This document shows, piece by piece, positions 6,526 to 14,218 of a stretch of 20,903 nt of DNA. The translations under genes were made by a program, and so were the position numbers. How positions within the stretch are numbered: position 1 is the first letter of the stretch; every line of letters begins with the position of its first letter. The stretch spans positions 1 to 20,903 of the forward strand of contig DATLQU010000039.1 of assembly GCA_035535015.1 (NCBI GenBank), written 5' to 3'. The stretch is from Palsa-661 sp035535015 (GTDB lineage: Bacteria; Actinomycetota; Acidimicrobiia; Acidimicrobiales; UBA8190). Under the pieces are notes generated by a model. The model saw nothing but the letters and a program-made list of their open reading frames with translations. It was not told the DNA's origin and searched no databases.

Positions 6526-8985
6526 TCAGCCCGTCACGGGCGCCAAGGGCAGGCCCTTGCGGTCAAAGTCTTCCAGGAACTTGAGCAGTTCGCGGCTGGT
6601 CAGGGGCTGGGCGATGATGAAGCCCTGCACGACGTCGACACCGAGATAGGCCAGCGAGTTCAGGTTCCTCGCCTTCTCGGCGCCCTCGGCCACCGTCACC
6701 AGTTTGAGGGCTCGAGCCAGCTCGACAGTGGAGCTGATGATGGCCCGGGCCCGCTCGTCGTCCTCCAGAGCGAGCACGAAGGACTTGTCGATCTTCAGTT
6801 CGTCGATGGGCAGTTCGAGCAGCTGGGACATGGATGAGTACCCGACACCGAAGTCGTCGATCGAAATCCTGATCCCTCGGGCCCGCAGTTCGTGGATGCT
6901 CCGCTTGGCCCGCTCCGGGTCCGCACCGATGCAGGATTCGGTCACCTCAAGGGTGAGTCGGTTATGGGCGACATCGTGCTGTTCCAGGAGGTCGTCGATG
7001 AAGGCGGGCAGATCCTCGTCGACCAGATCGAAACGCGAGATGTTGACGCTCATCTGGAGCGGGTAGCCGCGCCGGTCGAGGGCGGCCGCTTCGGCGATGG
7101 CCAATTCCAGGACGGCCCGGGTGAGTTGCGGGATCAGTCCCACCCTCTCGGCCAGGGGCACGAAGGAATCCGGTTGCAGCAGACCGTGGACAGGGTGATG
7201 CCACCGGACGAGCGCCTCAACACCGATGACCTTCTCGGTCAGCAGGTGGAGAGTGGGCTGGAAGTGGATGTGCAGGGTCCGGGTGTTGATCGCCGTCCGC
7301 AGGTCGTCGATCAATTCCAGTCGCTCTCGGCTGTTGAGGTCGTGATCGGGGTGATAGACGCAAACGATCGAGCGGCTGCGTTTGGCCTCGTACATAGCGA
7401 CGTCGGCACTACGCAGCAGGTCGCTGTGGCTGATGCCGTGGTCGGGGGAGATGGAGACCCCGATGCTGGCTCCCACGCGAACGGTCACGCCGTCGAGAGA
7501 GATCGGGTCGAACAGCGTCTCGGCCAGGTCCTGGGCCACCTCCACCAGCTCCTGGCTGGATGAGACGACGCACGTGCTGGCGAACTCGTCGCCCCCCAGA
7601 CGGGCGACCGAGCCCTTGTCATCGATCTTGCGTTGGAATCGTCGAGCCACGATCTGCAGGAGCTCGTCACCGCAGTGGTGCCCGAGGGAGTCGTTGATCT
7701 CCTTGAACCCGTCCAGGTCGACGAGCAGGAAGCCGACGTGCTTCGCACCGTGTGCGGTGGACAACTTCGCCTCGGCATCCTCGAGGAATGCCCGTCGGTT
7801 CTGCAAGCCGGTCAGCTGGTCGGTACGGGCGTCGCGGAAGTTATCCGCCCCTCGGCGCAATTCGCGCAGCGTCAGCGCCATACGAACGAGCACGACGCCG
7901 AGGCCGGCCAGGGACAGAGCCGACGCCACCAGCGTGTCGAGCCGGGTCATCGACATCGCCAACAGGGCCAGGCACATGAATCCGAACACAACGGGGACGA
8001 GCGCGATCCCGGCCGGCGTCAGGCTGGAGGGACGGCGCGGCAACGTCCGGCGGTCCTGACGTCCCCACGCGGCGATGCCAATGACCCAGAAGGCCAGAGC
8101 CCACGTCCCGTGGAGTGGGCGACCCTGGACCGCGGAATGCGTATGGATCTGGTTGAGATAGAAGAGGTCACCGACGACGAACCACACGACACCGACGACC
8201 AGCAGCCCGGTCGACCACGTGAGCCGGTACCGTCCCGGAGCAAAACCGGCGATCATCACCATGAGCAGCACCAGGTCGCACAGCGGATAGGCCATGTTGA
8301 CGAAACGGGTGACGTCCAACAGCGGCTCGAACCACAGCGCGAGCGCCGCCCCGCTGGCCATGCCCGCCACCACCCCGTCGAGCCTCACGCTCAGATGGCC
8401 CCGACCGAAGGCCGCCTGAGTCAGCATCACCACCCCGACGATCAACGCCGCATACGACGCCAGGTAGACGAGGTCGCTTGGCGCCGGGCTCGGGATGGGG
8501 TGCAGATTCTGGTCGTGCAGGATGAAGACGACGCTGGCCAGAGCGTGGAGCGCGATACCGACGGCGATGGCGATCCAACCCGCCCGCAACTTCTGGACAT
8601 GCCGGATGCGCAGCACGATGGGAATAATGGGGAGCATGGCGGCGATGTTCCCCACCCATCCGTCCCACAGCCAGAGATAGCCGGCCACGGGGCGTTGGAT
8701 CTCGACCAACGACCCGCAGTACACGAGGACGAGCACACCGGCCAGGAACTGCCACCACAATTGGGACGACATCGCCCGGGACCGCGTCAAAATCTCTATG
8801 ACCTGACCGGGAATCTCGGTCAGCGACCTCACCGGGTGTCCGTCGAGGGCGCGGGTCGCCCATCGGACCGATCCCTTGCCTGCCCCCGTCGCGCTGGGGC
8901 CCGGAAGGGCGGCCAGAAGCTGATTCTCGGCCTCGAGCTCGGCATCAAGCTCGGCTATCACCGTCGACTGGGCTACCTCCACCAT
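6526..8985 (-). CDS. Membrane-bound GGDEF-EAL protein (c-di-GMP turnover)
   Basis: An 819-residue protein from the ATG at 8985. A polar N-terminus (about 1-75) is followed by about ten hydrophobic segments (75-385) that form an unassigned membrane sensor region. A GGDEF domain then starts near DQLTGLQNRR, with the signature GGDEF intact at 464-468. An EAL domain follows, with EAL at 590-592 and EVTES, DDFGVGYSS (near 710), KIDKSFV and AEGAE all present. Both catalytic signatures look active, so it could make or degrade c-di-GMP. The usual inhibitory RxxD five residues before GGDEF is absent. The frame is open up to 9108, but that would overlap the permease gene; the chosen start leaves 46 bp after the permease stop. 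It is probably the third gene of the ABC operon. Confidence 0.92.
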   Translation of the reverse strand: MVEVAQSTVIAELDAELEAENQLLAALPGPSATGAGKGSVRWATRALDGHPVRSLTEIPGQVIEILTRSRAMSSQLWWQFLAGVLVLVYCGSLVEIQRPVAGYLWLWDGWVGNIAAMLPIIPIVLRIRHVQKLRAGWIAIAVGIALHALASVVFILHDQNLHPIPSPAPSDLVYLASYAALIVGVVMLTQAAFGRGHLSVRLDGVVAGMASGAALALWFEPLLDVTRFVNMAYPLCDLVLLMVMIAGFAPGRYRLTWSTGLLVVGVVWFVVGDLFYLNQIHTHSAVQGRPLHGTWALAFWVIGIAAWGRQDRRTLPRRPSSLTPAGIALVPVVFGFMCLALLAMSMTRLDTLVASALSLAGLGVVLVRMALTLRELRRGADNFRDARTDQLTGLQNRRAFLEDAEAKLSTAHGAKHVGFLLVDLDGFKEINDSLGHHCGDELLQIVARRFQRKIDDKGSVARLGGDEFASTCVVSSSQELVEVAQDLAETLFDPISLDGVTVRVGASIGVSISPDHGISHSDLLRSADVAMYEAKRSRSIVCVYHPDHDLNSRERLELIDDLRTAINTRTLHIHFQPTLHLLTEKVIGVEALVRWHHPVHGLLQPDSFVPLAERVGLIPQLTRAVLELAIAEAAALDRRGYPLQMSVNISRFDLVDEDLPAFIDDLLEQHDVAHNRLTLEVTESCIGADPERAKRSIHELRARGIRISIDDFGVGYSSMSQLLELPIDELKIDKSFVLALEDDERARAIISSTVELARALKLVTVAEGAEKARNLNSLAYLGVDVVQGFIIAQPLTSRELLKFLEDFDRKGLPLAPVTG

Positions 8986-9031
8986 GACGAATCGTCCCCC
9001 CGGACCCTGGACTTGAGCTTTGTCGGCTGAC

Positions 9032-9781
9032 TCAGGCGAAGGCCCGGGATTCCTCGACCTTGTGGCGCCAGGTGACAGCCAGGCCGAGAACGAGCGCGTA
9101 GCCGACAAGGACGCCGGCGTCGACCAGGCCCGGGGCGCGGCCGGCCACCACGGCCCAGCCCAGCGAGGCGTAGTGGTAGCTCGGTAAGAAGGCGGCGACG
9201 TGGCGCAGTGCCAGCGGCAGATCGGGCACCGGGGTGAAGAGGCCGCCGAAGAAGCTGAGCAGGAACATCAGGGCCGTCACCAGGGGATACACCGTCTCGC
9301 TCGACGCCACGTAGCCGACGAGAACGCCGAGGGAGGCGAAGGACAGGGCGCTGACCCAGAGCACCAGGGTGAGCACCGCCCACGTCCCGAACCCCAGTCG
9401 CACCCCACCGAGAAGCAAGCCGGTCAATTCCACCACAACAATCACGGGCAGCACGATCACCATGGAGGCGGCGATCTTGGTGATCACGTAGCTCCATGAC
9501 GGCAAGGGGGTGACCCGCAGCTGCCGGGTCCAGCCCGATGCCCGTTCGGCGGCCAACCGGGTCCCCCCGGCGTTGAGCGAGGCCACCATGGCTCCGAAGC
9601 TGGCCATCGACACCATGAAGTAGGTCTTCCAGGTCGTCCCCGCGATCCGCGTGCCGGGGTGCTCGTTGTGCAGGAACAGGACGTAGAAGACGACAGGGAA
9701 TCCCACCGTGATCCCGATGTAGCGGAGATTGCGGAACAACCGCCGGACCTCGAACCACAGGAACGTTCCCAGGCCGGTCAC
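9032..9781 (-). CDS. ABC-2 type transporter permease
   Basis: A 249-residue membrane protein with about six hydrophobic segments (around residues 22-36, 54-70, 105-127, 135-158, 163-185 and 222-240). The N-terminus FLWFEVRRLFRNLRYIGIT and the LSFFGGLFTPV stretch are typical of ABC-2 permeases of the DrrB, NodJ or YadH kind. Such proteins pair with one ATPase to export drugs, lipids or polysaccharides. The GTG start at 9781 overlaps the TGA of the upstream ATPase (GTGA), so they are translationally coupled and surely form one transporter. The substrate is unknown. Confidence 0.92.
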   Translation of the reverse strand: MTGLGTFLWFEVRRLFRNLRYIGITVGFPVVFYVLFLHNEHPGTRIAGTTWKTYFMVSMASFGAMVASLNAGGTRLAAERASGWTRQLRVTPLPSWSYVITKIAASMVIVLPVIVVVELTGLLLGGVRLGFGTWAVLTLVLWVSALSFASLGVLVGYVASSETVYPLVTALMFLLSFFGGLFTPVPDLPLALRHVAAFLPSYHYASLGWAVVAGRAPGLVDAGVLVGYALVLGLAVTWRHKVEESRAFA

Positions 9782-10821
9782 AGGGCTGTCCCCGGCTGCG
9801 CCGCGGCGTGCAGCCCGAGCGGGGAGACGACCGGCACGGTCCCCGAAGGGCCGGGCAGGGCGACGGCATCGGCCACCGTGTTGGCTTCGGCCAGGTCGCC
9901 TGTCAGGGCCACGAAGGCCTGCTCGAGATCGGCGCCGGTAACCTCGATGTCGGTGAAGACGACCCCTGTCGCCACCAGGGCGCGGACGGTGGCGTCGGCG
10001 TCGAGGGAGTCGAGGACGACCTGGGTACCACGCACACAGGCGGCGTTCACCCCGTCGAGATCGCGCAGTCGGGCCGGGTCGACCCCCGTCGAAGTGAAGC
10101 GGACCCGGCGTGTGGGGACGGCGGCCTTGATGGTGGAGGTGGCGCCGTTGGCCACCACGGCGCCCTTGCGCATGACCACGATCCGGTCGGCCACGGCGTC
10201 CACCTCGTCCAGGTGGTGGGTGGCGAAGACCACGGTCCGGCCCTCCCGGGAGAAGTCGCGCATCATGGTCCAGAAACGGCGCCGCCCTTCCACATCCATG
10301 GCGATGGTGGGCTCGTCGAGAAAGACGAGCTCCGGGTCCCCGGCGATGGCCAGGGCGAAGCGGACCCGTTGCGCCTGGCCCCCCGACAGTCGCTGGGTCT
10401 GCCGATCGGCCAGCGCCGTGAGTCCGGACCGGGCCAGGGTGCGGGCCACGGGAGCCGGACGGCGGTAGAGACGCGACGTCATGGCCACCAGGTCTCCGAC
10501 CCGGACGCCGTGGGGAAGACCACGGGCTCCGCCCACCTGGAGCATGGCTCCGACCTTCCCGGACGCCATGGCCGAGCGGGGGTCCGTGCCCAGGACCGAA
10601 ACCTCACCTTCCTGGGCGCGCTGGATACCGAGGAGGATGGAGATGGCCGTCGATTTTCCCGCGCCGTTCGGGCCGAGCAGCGCCAGGGTCTCTCCCCGGG
10701 CGACCTCGAGATCGAGGTGGTCGAGGGCCAGGATCGAACGGTAGCGGTGGACGACCCCGGCGAACCGCAGCGCCGGTCCCCCTGCCTCTGCGGGGCGCGG
10801 CGGCCCACCATGAAGTCTCAT
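9778..10821 (-). CDS. ABC transporter ATP-binding protein
   Basis: A 347-residue ATPase from the ATG at 10821. It has Walker A GPNGAGKST (50-58), Q-loop near QVGG (95), signature LSGGQ (145-149), Walker B LVFLDE (165-170), D-loop region EPTIAMD and the switch histidine in ATHHL (about 202). After the nucleotide-binding domain there is a C-terminal domain of about 130 residues (VRFTSTGVDPARLRDLDGV onward), as in DrrA-like drug and antibiotic ABC-2 exporters, and then a low-complexity tail. The open frame extends to a GTG at 10911, but neither start has a clear ribosome binding site. The ATG at 10821 is preferred because the conserved domain begins soon after it. Confidence 0.93.
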   Translation of the reverse strand: MRLHGGPPRPAEAGGPALRFAGVVHRYRSILALDHLDLEVARGETLALLGPNGAGKSTAISILLGIQRAQEGEVSVLGTDPRSAMASGKVGAMLQVGGARGLPHGVRVGDLVAMTSRLYRRPAPVARTLARSGLTALADRQTQRLSGGQAQRVRFALAIAGDPELVFLDEPTIAMDVEGRRRFWTMMRDFSREGRTVVFATHHLDEVDAVADRIVVMRKGAVVANGATSTIKAAVPTRRVRFTSTGVDPARLRDLDGVNAACVRGTQVVLDSLDADATVRALVATGVVFTDIEVTGADLEQAFVALTGDLAEANTVADAVALPGPSGTVPVVSPLGLHAAAQPGTAL

Positions 10822-11261
10822 GACCGGAATCTCATCGGCGCGCCCGAGCCGGCGATTGAGCACAATCTCCCTGCTCCCATCTGTGGCAGGGGCGTCCGCG
10901 ATGGTCCCCACGATGGCGTCATCGTCGGTGCCGGACGAGCTGGCCCTTCACCCCAGGAGCACCCGGTGGGCAGCTCACGGACGGGGGCCGGAGGCGCCGG
11001 TCTCGCCTGGTCCCGGCGTTGTGGATGGCCCCCGCCGAGCGCATCCGCCGGCCCCGCCCCCTTGCCCCTGCCGTCCGGGGCTCCGCTTCGGCTCTTCCCG
11101 ACGTCGGCCCGCTGGCCCCCGATCACGCGACCAGCTGCCCCGTCAACACTGCCGACGGCACCTCGAACCGCCCGGCGACCCTCGAAAGGGGCATCGGCCA
11201 CCCCGGGGGACGATGCCGGCACGGAACAGACGATGGCGCCGCAACGACCTGCTAGAACCGA
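10822..11261. other. Intergenic region between ABC operon and carbonic anhydrase
   Basis: About 440 bp of very GC-rich DNA between divergent genes. Open frames on both strands cross it, but none gives a convincing protein: they are Pro/Arg/Ala/Gly-rich and look like GC-driven shadows. The first 90 bp could instead encode an N-terminal extension of the ABC ATPase. I see no clear promoter, tRNA or riboswitch. It must carry the promoters of both neighbours. Confidence 0.5.
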
Positions 11262-11750
11262 ATGATCTTCGACGATCTGCTTGACGCCAACCGGCGCTAC
11301 CGGACGGAATTCCACGACTCGGGTGTGGAGGGGACAGCGGCCAGAGGACTGGCCGTCCTGACCTGTATCGACTCGCGGATCGATCCGTTGGCCATGCTCG
11401 GGCTACGGGCCGGAGACGCCAAGATCATCCGCAATGCCGGGGCACGGGTCACCGAGGACTCCTTGAGGTCACTGATCCTCGCCGTCAACCTCCTCGGGGT
11501 GACCCGGGTCTGCGTGGTGGCGCACACGAACTGCGCCATGGTCGACTCCACCGAGAACGAGATCCGGGCCCGGATCGAAGCGCAACGCGGCGTAGTCGCG
11601 GCAGGGTGGGACTTTCTGGCCACCACCGACCAGCTGGCCACCCTCCACCACGACATCGACCGGATCGAACGCTGCCCTCTCCTGCCCCCCGATCTCGAGG
11701 TGGCCGGATTCATCTTCGATGTCCATAGTGGCGCTCTTCTACCCGTCTGA
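11262..11750 (+). CDS. Beta-class carbonic anhydrase
   Basis: A 162-residue cytosolic enzyme that interconverts CO2 and bicarbonate. Zinc ligands of the beta class are visible: Cys35 with Asp37 and Arg39 in the CxDxR motif (TCIDSR), then His88 and Cys91 (HTNC). The stretch IIRNAGARVTEDSLRSL is highly characteristic, as is the C-terminal GFIFDVHSGALLPV. The length matches the compact actinobacterial group that includes Mycobacterium tuberculosis Rv1284. The usual HTDCGM reads HTNCAM here, a conservative departure next to the zinc site. The ATG at 11262 lacks an obvious Shine-Dalgarno. The gene appears monocistronic. Confidence 0.92.
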   Translation: MIFDDLLDANRRYRTEFHDSGVEGTAARGLAVLTCIDSRIDPLAMLGLRAGDAKIIRNAGARVTEDSLRSLILAVNLLGVTRVCVVAHTNCAMVDSTENEIRARIEAQRGVVAAGWDFLATTDQLATLHHDIDRIERCPLLPPDLEVAGFIFDVHSGALLPV

Positions 11751-11836
11751 TCGCGCCGCTTCTCGAGGAGGAACCTTTCATCGGAGGTGTCATGAGCTCT
11801 GGCACGCCAACGGCGATGTGAGCTTGATCATGGACG

Positions 11837-12267
11837 ATGGCCACCTCGACGAACGACATCTCCTACTACTCGTACGACTTCGAAATCGGCCATCGAAGTA
11901 GCCTCGCGTTATGAGCTGCCATCGCCAGTTCCGGCCCGTTGTGTGACCGGCAAGGTCGAGCTTCACGACACCACGGTGCCGGAAGGATCGATCCTGTTGA
12001 TGCTGAATGCCGCGGCCAACCGGGACGAGCACCAATTCGACGACCCCGACCGCTTCGACGTCCGGCGGACGATCGACCACCACGTGACGTTCGGTTTCGG
12101 ACTCCACTTCTGCATGGGCGGCGCCCTGGCCCGCTTGGAAGGCCGGGTGGCGCTCGAAGAGGTGCTCAGGAGTTCGCAGACGGGGAGGTCGACACGAGAC
12201 TTCCGAACGGGTCGACCTCCCCACAACCGTCAGCGGCTGGCACCGTCTACCGGTCCGCCTCTACTAA
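11837..12267 (+). pseudogene. Cytochrome P450 remnant (internal deletion, frameshifts)
   Basis: Only the two ends of a P450 survive. The frame from ATG 11837 reads MATSTNDISYYSYDFEI, a typical P450 N-terminus, and stops at 11912. A second frame from about 11892 reads EVASRYELPSPVPARCV, VPEGSILLMLNAAANRDE and the haem loop FGFGLHFCMGGALARLE with its Cys, then LEEVLR. The frame is then lost near 12170: one frame gives FADGEVDT, and a third gives VDLPTTVSGWHRLPVRLY and ends at TAA 12265-12267. About 270 central codons, including the I helix, are gone, and the ExxR Glu aligns with Val. An in-frame ATG at 11792 behind a strong GGAGG may be the original start, but two stops follow it. It cannot encode a working enzyme. 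Confidence 0.83.
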
Positions 12268-12281
12268 CGGACGACGGTCGG

Positions 12282-13070
12282 TCAGGCCAGCGTGGAGAGG
12301 CCGCCGTCGACGGCGATCACCTGCCCGGTGATGTAACCGGCATCGGCCGACAGAAGGAAGACGACGGGTCCTGCCACCTCCCACGGTGTGCCTTGGCGGC
12401 CGAGGGGAATCGCCGTCCGGCTCCGCGAGGGCCTCCCAGCCGAAGCGAGGCGACCGAGGGGTGTGTCGATCAGTCCGGGCGCCACCACATTGGCCCGGAC
12501 GCCCTGTCTCGCGCCTTCCAACGCCACATGCCGGCAAAGACCCGCGAGCGCGGCCTTGGAGGCGTCATAGGAGGGTAGAGAACTACCTGGTTTCAAGCCG
12601 GCCAGAGACGATATGTAGACGATCGATCCGCCGTCGCCCATGGAGGGCAGGGCCGCTTTCGACAGCAGGAAATGGGACCGGACGTTCACGGCGAAGACGA
12701 GGTCCCATTGGGCGGCCGAGGTGCCGGCCAGACGGTGACCTCCTCCGATGCCGACGTTCAGCACCAGCCCGTCGATCCCGCCGAGCCGGAACACACACTC
12801 ATTGACGATGGCGTCGCAGGCCGCCTCGTCGGATACGTCTCCGACGATCACACTGGCCTTCTTCGCGTCACCGTCGCCTATGGCGTCGACCAGGACGGCG
12901 GTATCCCGAGCCGCATCTTCGTCCCGGTCGGCCAGCGCCAGGACCGCCCCCTCGCCTGCCGCCGTCACGGCGATAGCCCGGCCGTTGCCGACGGGTGCGT
13001 CAGGGTCGTCGCTGCGCTGCGTTCCGGCACCAACGACGAGAATGCGACGACCCTCGAGTCGGCCCTTCAT
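12282..13070 (-). CDS. SDR family oxidoreductase
   Basis: A 262-residue classical short-chain dehydrogenase with a Rossmann fold. The cofactor loop is expanded, GAGT at 14-17 followed by DDPDAPVGNGRAI at 21-33 in place of the compact TGxxxGxG. ADRD at 47-50 ends strand 2. NVG (105-107) replaces NAG. Catalytic Ser154/155 lies in YISS, and Tyr168 and Lys172 in YDASK. The C-terminus VIAVDGGLS is typical. The acidic residue after strand 2 favours NAD(H). The ATG at 13070 overlaps the stop of the upstream CMD-like gene (ATGA). It is the last gene of the hxlR operon and ends 14 bp from the convergent P450 remnant. The substrate is unknown. Confidence 0.92.
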   Translation of the reverse strand: MKGRLEGRRILVVGAGTQRSDDPDAPVGNGRAIAVTAAGEGAVLALADRDEDAARDTAVLVDAIGDGDAKKASVIVGDVSDEAACDAIVNECVFRLGGIDGLVLNVGIGGGHRLAGTSAAQWDLVFAVNVRSHFLLSKAALPSMGDGGSIVYISSLAGLKPGSSLPSYDASKAALAGLCRHVALEGARQGVRANVVAPGLIDTPLGRLASAGRPSRSRTAIPLGRQGTPWEVAGPVVFLLSADAGYITGQVIAVDGGLSTLA

Positions 13071-13627
13071 CCGGGCAGACCCTCCACCCCGGGCTCGCGC
13101 TCAACCCCCAACGAGTTCAGAGTGAAGGCCACCAGATGGTACTGGCCGATGACCATGCAGATTTCGATCAACTGGTGTTCGTCATAGTGCTCGGCGAGGA
13201 CGCGCCACGTCTCATTAGAGATTGAAGAAACATGGTGTAACTCGTCGCAGGCCCGGAGGAGGGCCGCCTCGAGCAATGACCACCCCACCACGTCGGGACC
13301 TTGGGCAGAACGCGTGACCTCATCGTCGGTGACCCCCGAGGTGCGGGCGATCCGCGCGTGCTGGCCCCACTCGTAGTCGGCCTGACAGTTCCAGGCCGTC
13401 CTGAGGATGAGCAACTCCCGATCACGGGCAGGAAGCTCCCCCCGGACAAGCAAGGCCCCGCCAAAGGCGGACCACCGCTTGAACAGGCGCGGGTGGCGAA
13501 CCAGGGTGGCAAAGATGTTCAAGTCGGCACCATCAACCTGGAGGGGATGGAGCAATTCCTTCGTCATCTCGTCGCGCTCGCTCTCCGGCAACGGAGAGAT
13601 GCGAATCGGTCGGGGGTCTGACGCCAT
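13067..13627 (-). CDS. Carboxymuconolactone decarboxylase family protein
   Basis: A 186-residue all-helical protein of the CMD/AhpD-like fold. The diagnostic stretch is RDRELLILRTAWNCQADYEWGQHARIA (shown in sequence order, residues 69-93) with E86 and H90, and a C-terminal helix LIEICMVIGQYHLVAFTLNSLG. The AhpD redox pair CxxC is reduced to C81 plus D84, so peroxidase chemistry like that of AhpD is unlikely. Members of this side of the family occur in aromatic or organic-acid catabolism, and the exact reaction cannot be stated. The ATG at 13627 lies 10 bp after the hxlR stop and has no clear Shine-Dalgarno, so coupling to hxlR is likely. It overlaps the SDR gene by 4 bp. Confidence 0.9.
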   Translation of the reverse strand: MASDPRPIRISPLPESERDEMTKELLHPLQVDGADLNIFATLVRHPRLFKRWSAFGGALLVRGELPARDRELLILRTAWNCQADYEWGQHARIARTSGVTDDEVTRSAQGPDVVGWSLLEAALLRACDELHHVSSISNETWRVLAEHYDEHQLIEICMVIGQYHLVAFTLNSLGVEREPGVEGLPG

Positions 13628-13637
13628 GGCCGGGAGG

Positions 13638-14138
13638 TTACGTCTTGGCGCCCTCGGACGACGGCTGACGCCCGGGCAGGATCTGACCCCGGGTGAGTCC
13701 GGGTCCGGCCGCCGCCCTCACGTCCCGGGGGCCGACCTTCTCCCCGCAGGATCCGCAGACGAGAACGGCATCGGCCGACGATCCGCAGCCCTTGTGGGTG
13801 ACGACGAGCGGTGGACCCGAGGGTGCCGAATGGTGGTCCCCCCACTGGCGCATGGCGGTGAGGACCGGCCAGAGGTCGCGTCCTCTGTCCGTGAGGCGGT
13901 AGTCGTAACGCGGCGGATGTTCGCAGTAGGGCTCCCGCTCGAAGATGCCGGCGTCGACCAGGCGGGCCAGCCTCTGCTGGAGGATATTGCGGGAGATCCC
14001 CAGGCGCTGTTGAAAAGAGTCGAATCGGGTGACACCGAGAAAGGCGTCCCTCACCAGCAACATGCTCCACCATTCGCCCACAATCTCGAGGCATTGGGCG
14101 ATCGAGCACTCCATGTCGGCGAAGCTCTTTCGCTCCAT
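13638..14138 (-). CDS. HxlR family transcriptional regulator
   Basis: A 166-residue regulator. The winged helix of the HxlR/DUF24 family covers about residues 8-105: MECSIAQCLEIVGEWWSMLLVRDAFLG, then RFDSFQQRLGISRNILQQRL and the wing PPRYDYRLTDRG. Cys11 sits at the position that is redox-active in some family members. The C-terminal tail (about 112-140) carries KGCG and CGSCG, a small possible metal site seen in several actinobacterial members. It heads the CMD-SDR operon and is divergent from MFS gene 14219. Its start codon lies 6 nt after a -10 hexamer, so the transcript may be leaderless. It probably controls both directions. Confidence 0.92.
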   Translation of the reverse strand: MERKSFADMECSIAQCLEIVGEWWSMLLVRDAFLGVTRFDSFQQRLGISRNILQQRLARLVDAGIFEREPYCEHPPRYDYRLTDRGRDLWPVLTAMRQWGDHHSAPSGPPLVVTHKGCGSSADAVLVCGSCGEKVGPRDVRAAAGPGLTRGQILPGRQPSSEGAKT

Positions 14139-14144
14139 GACCTG

Positions 14145-14184
14145 AGTCTAGTGGGTTGCATGATAGAACTCAATACTCTAGAGT
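14145..14184. promoter_or_regulatory. Overlapping divergent promoters of hxlR and MFS
   Basis: Minus strand: TTGAGT (14173-14168), 17-bp spacer, TAGACT (14150-14145), 6 nt, then the hxlR ATG at 14138. Plus strand: TTGCAT (14156-14161), 17-bp spacer, TAGAGT (14179-14184), and the MFS ATG at 14219. The two promoters face away from each other and overlap over about 18 bp. ACTCTAGAGT at 14175-14184 is a perfect 10-bp palindrome covering the plus -10 and is a candidate HxlR site. Hexamers and spacing are read directly; function is inferred. Confidence 0.55.
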
Positions 14185-14218
14185 CCTTCCCGTGCCGAGC
14201 GCCACGGGAATCCGATCC

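Noticed and set aside
7633..9030. Long antisense open frame (465 codons) over the GGDEF-EAL gene
   Set aside because: The His/Gln/Arg/Gly-rich translation has no fold-like pattern, while the opposite strand encodes clear domains.
9808..11265. Plus-strand open frame (485 codons) opposite the ABC ATPase and into the intergenic region
   Set aside because: It is antisense to an unambiguous ATPase, and its end is Pro/Ala/Arg low complexity.
10818..11315. Minus-strand open frame of 165 codons crossing the carbonic anhydrase start
   Set aside because: It overlaps the start of a well-supported gene, has no motif, and its Gly/Pro/Arg bias is typical of noncoding GC-rich DNA.
11719..11901. Small open frame of 60 codons after the carbonic anhydrase
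   Set aside because: It overlaps the carbonic anhydrase end in another frame and the P450 stub, and shows no recognisable features.
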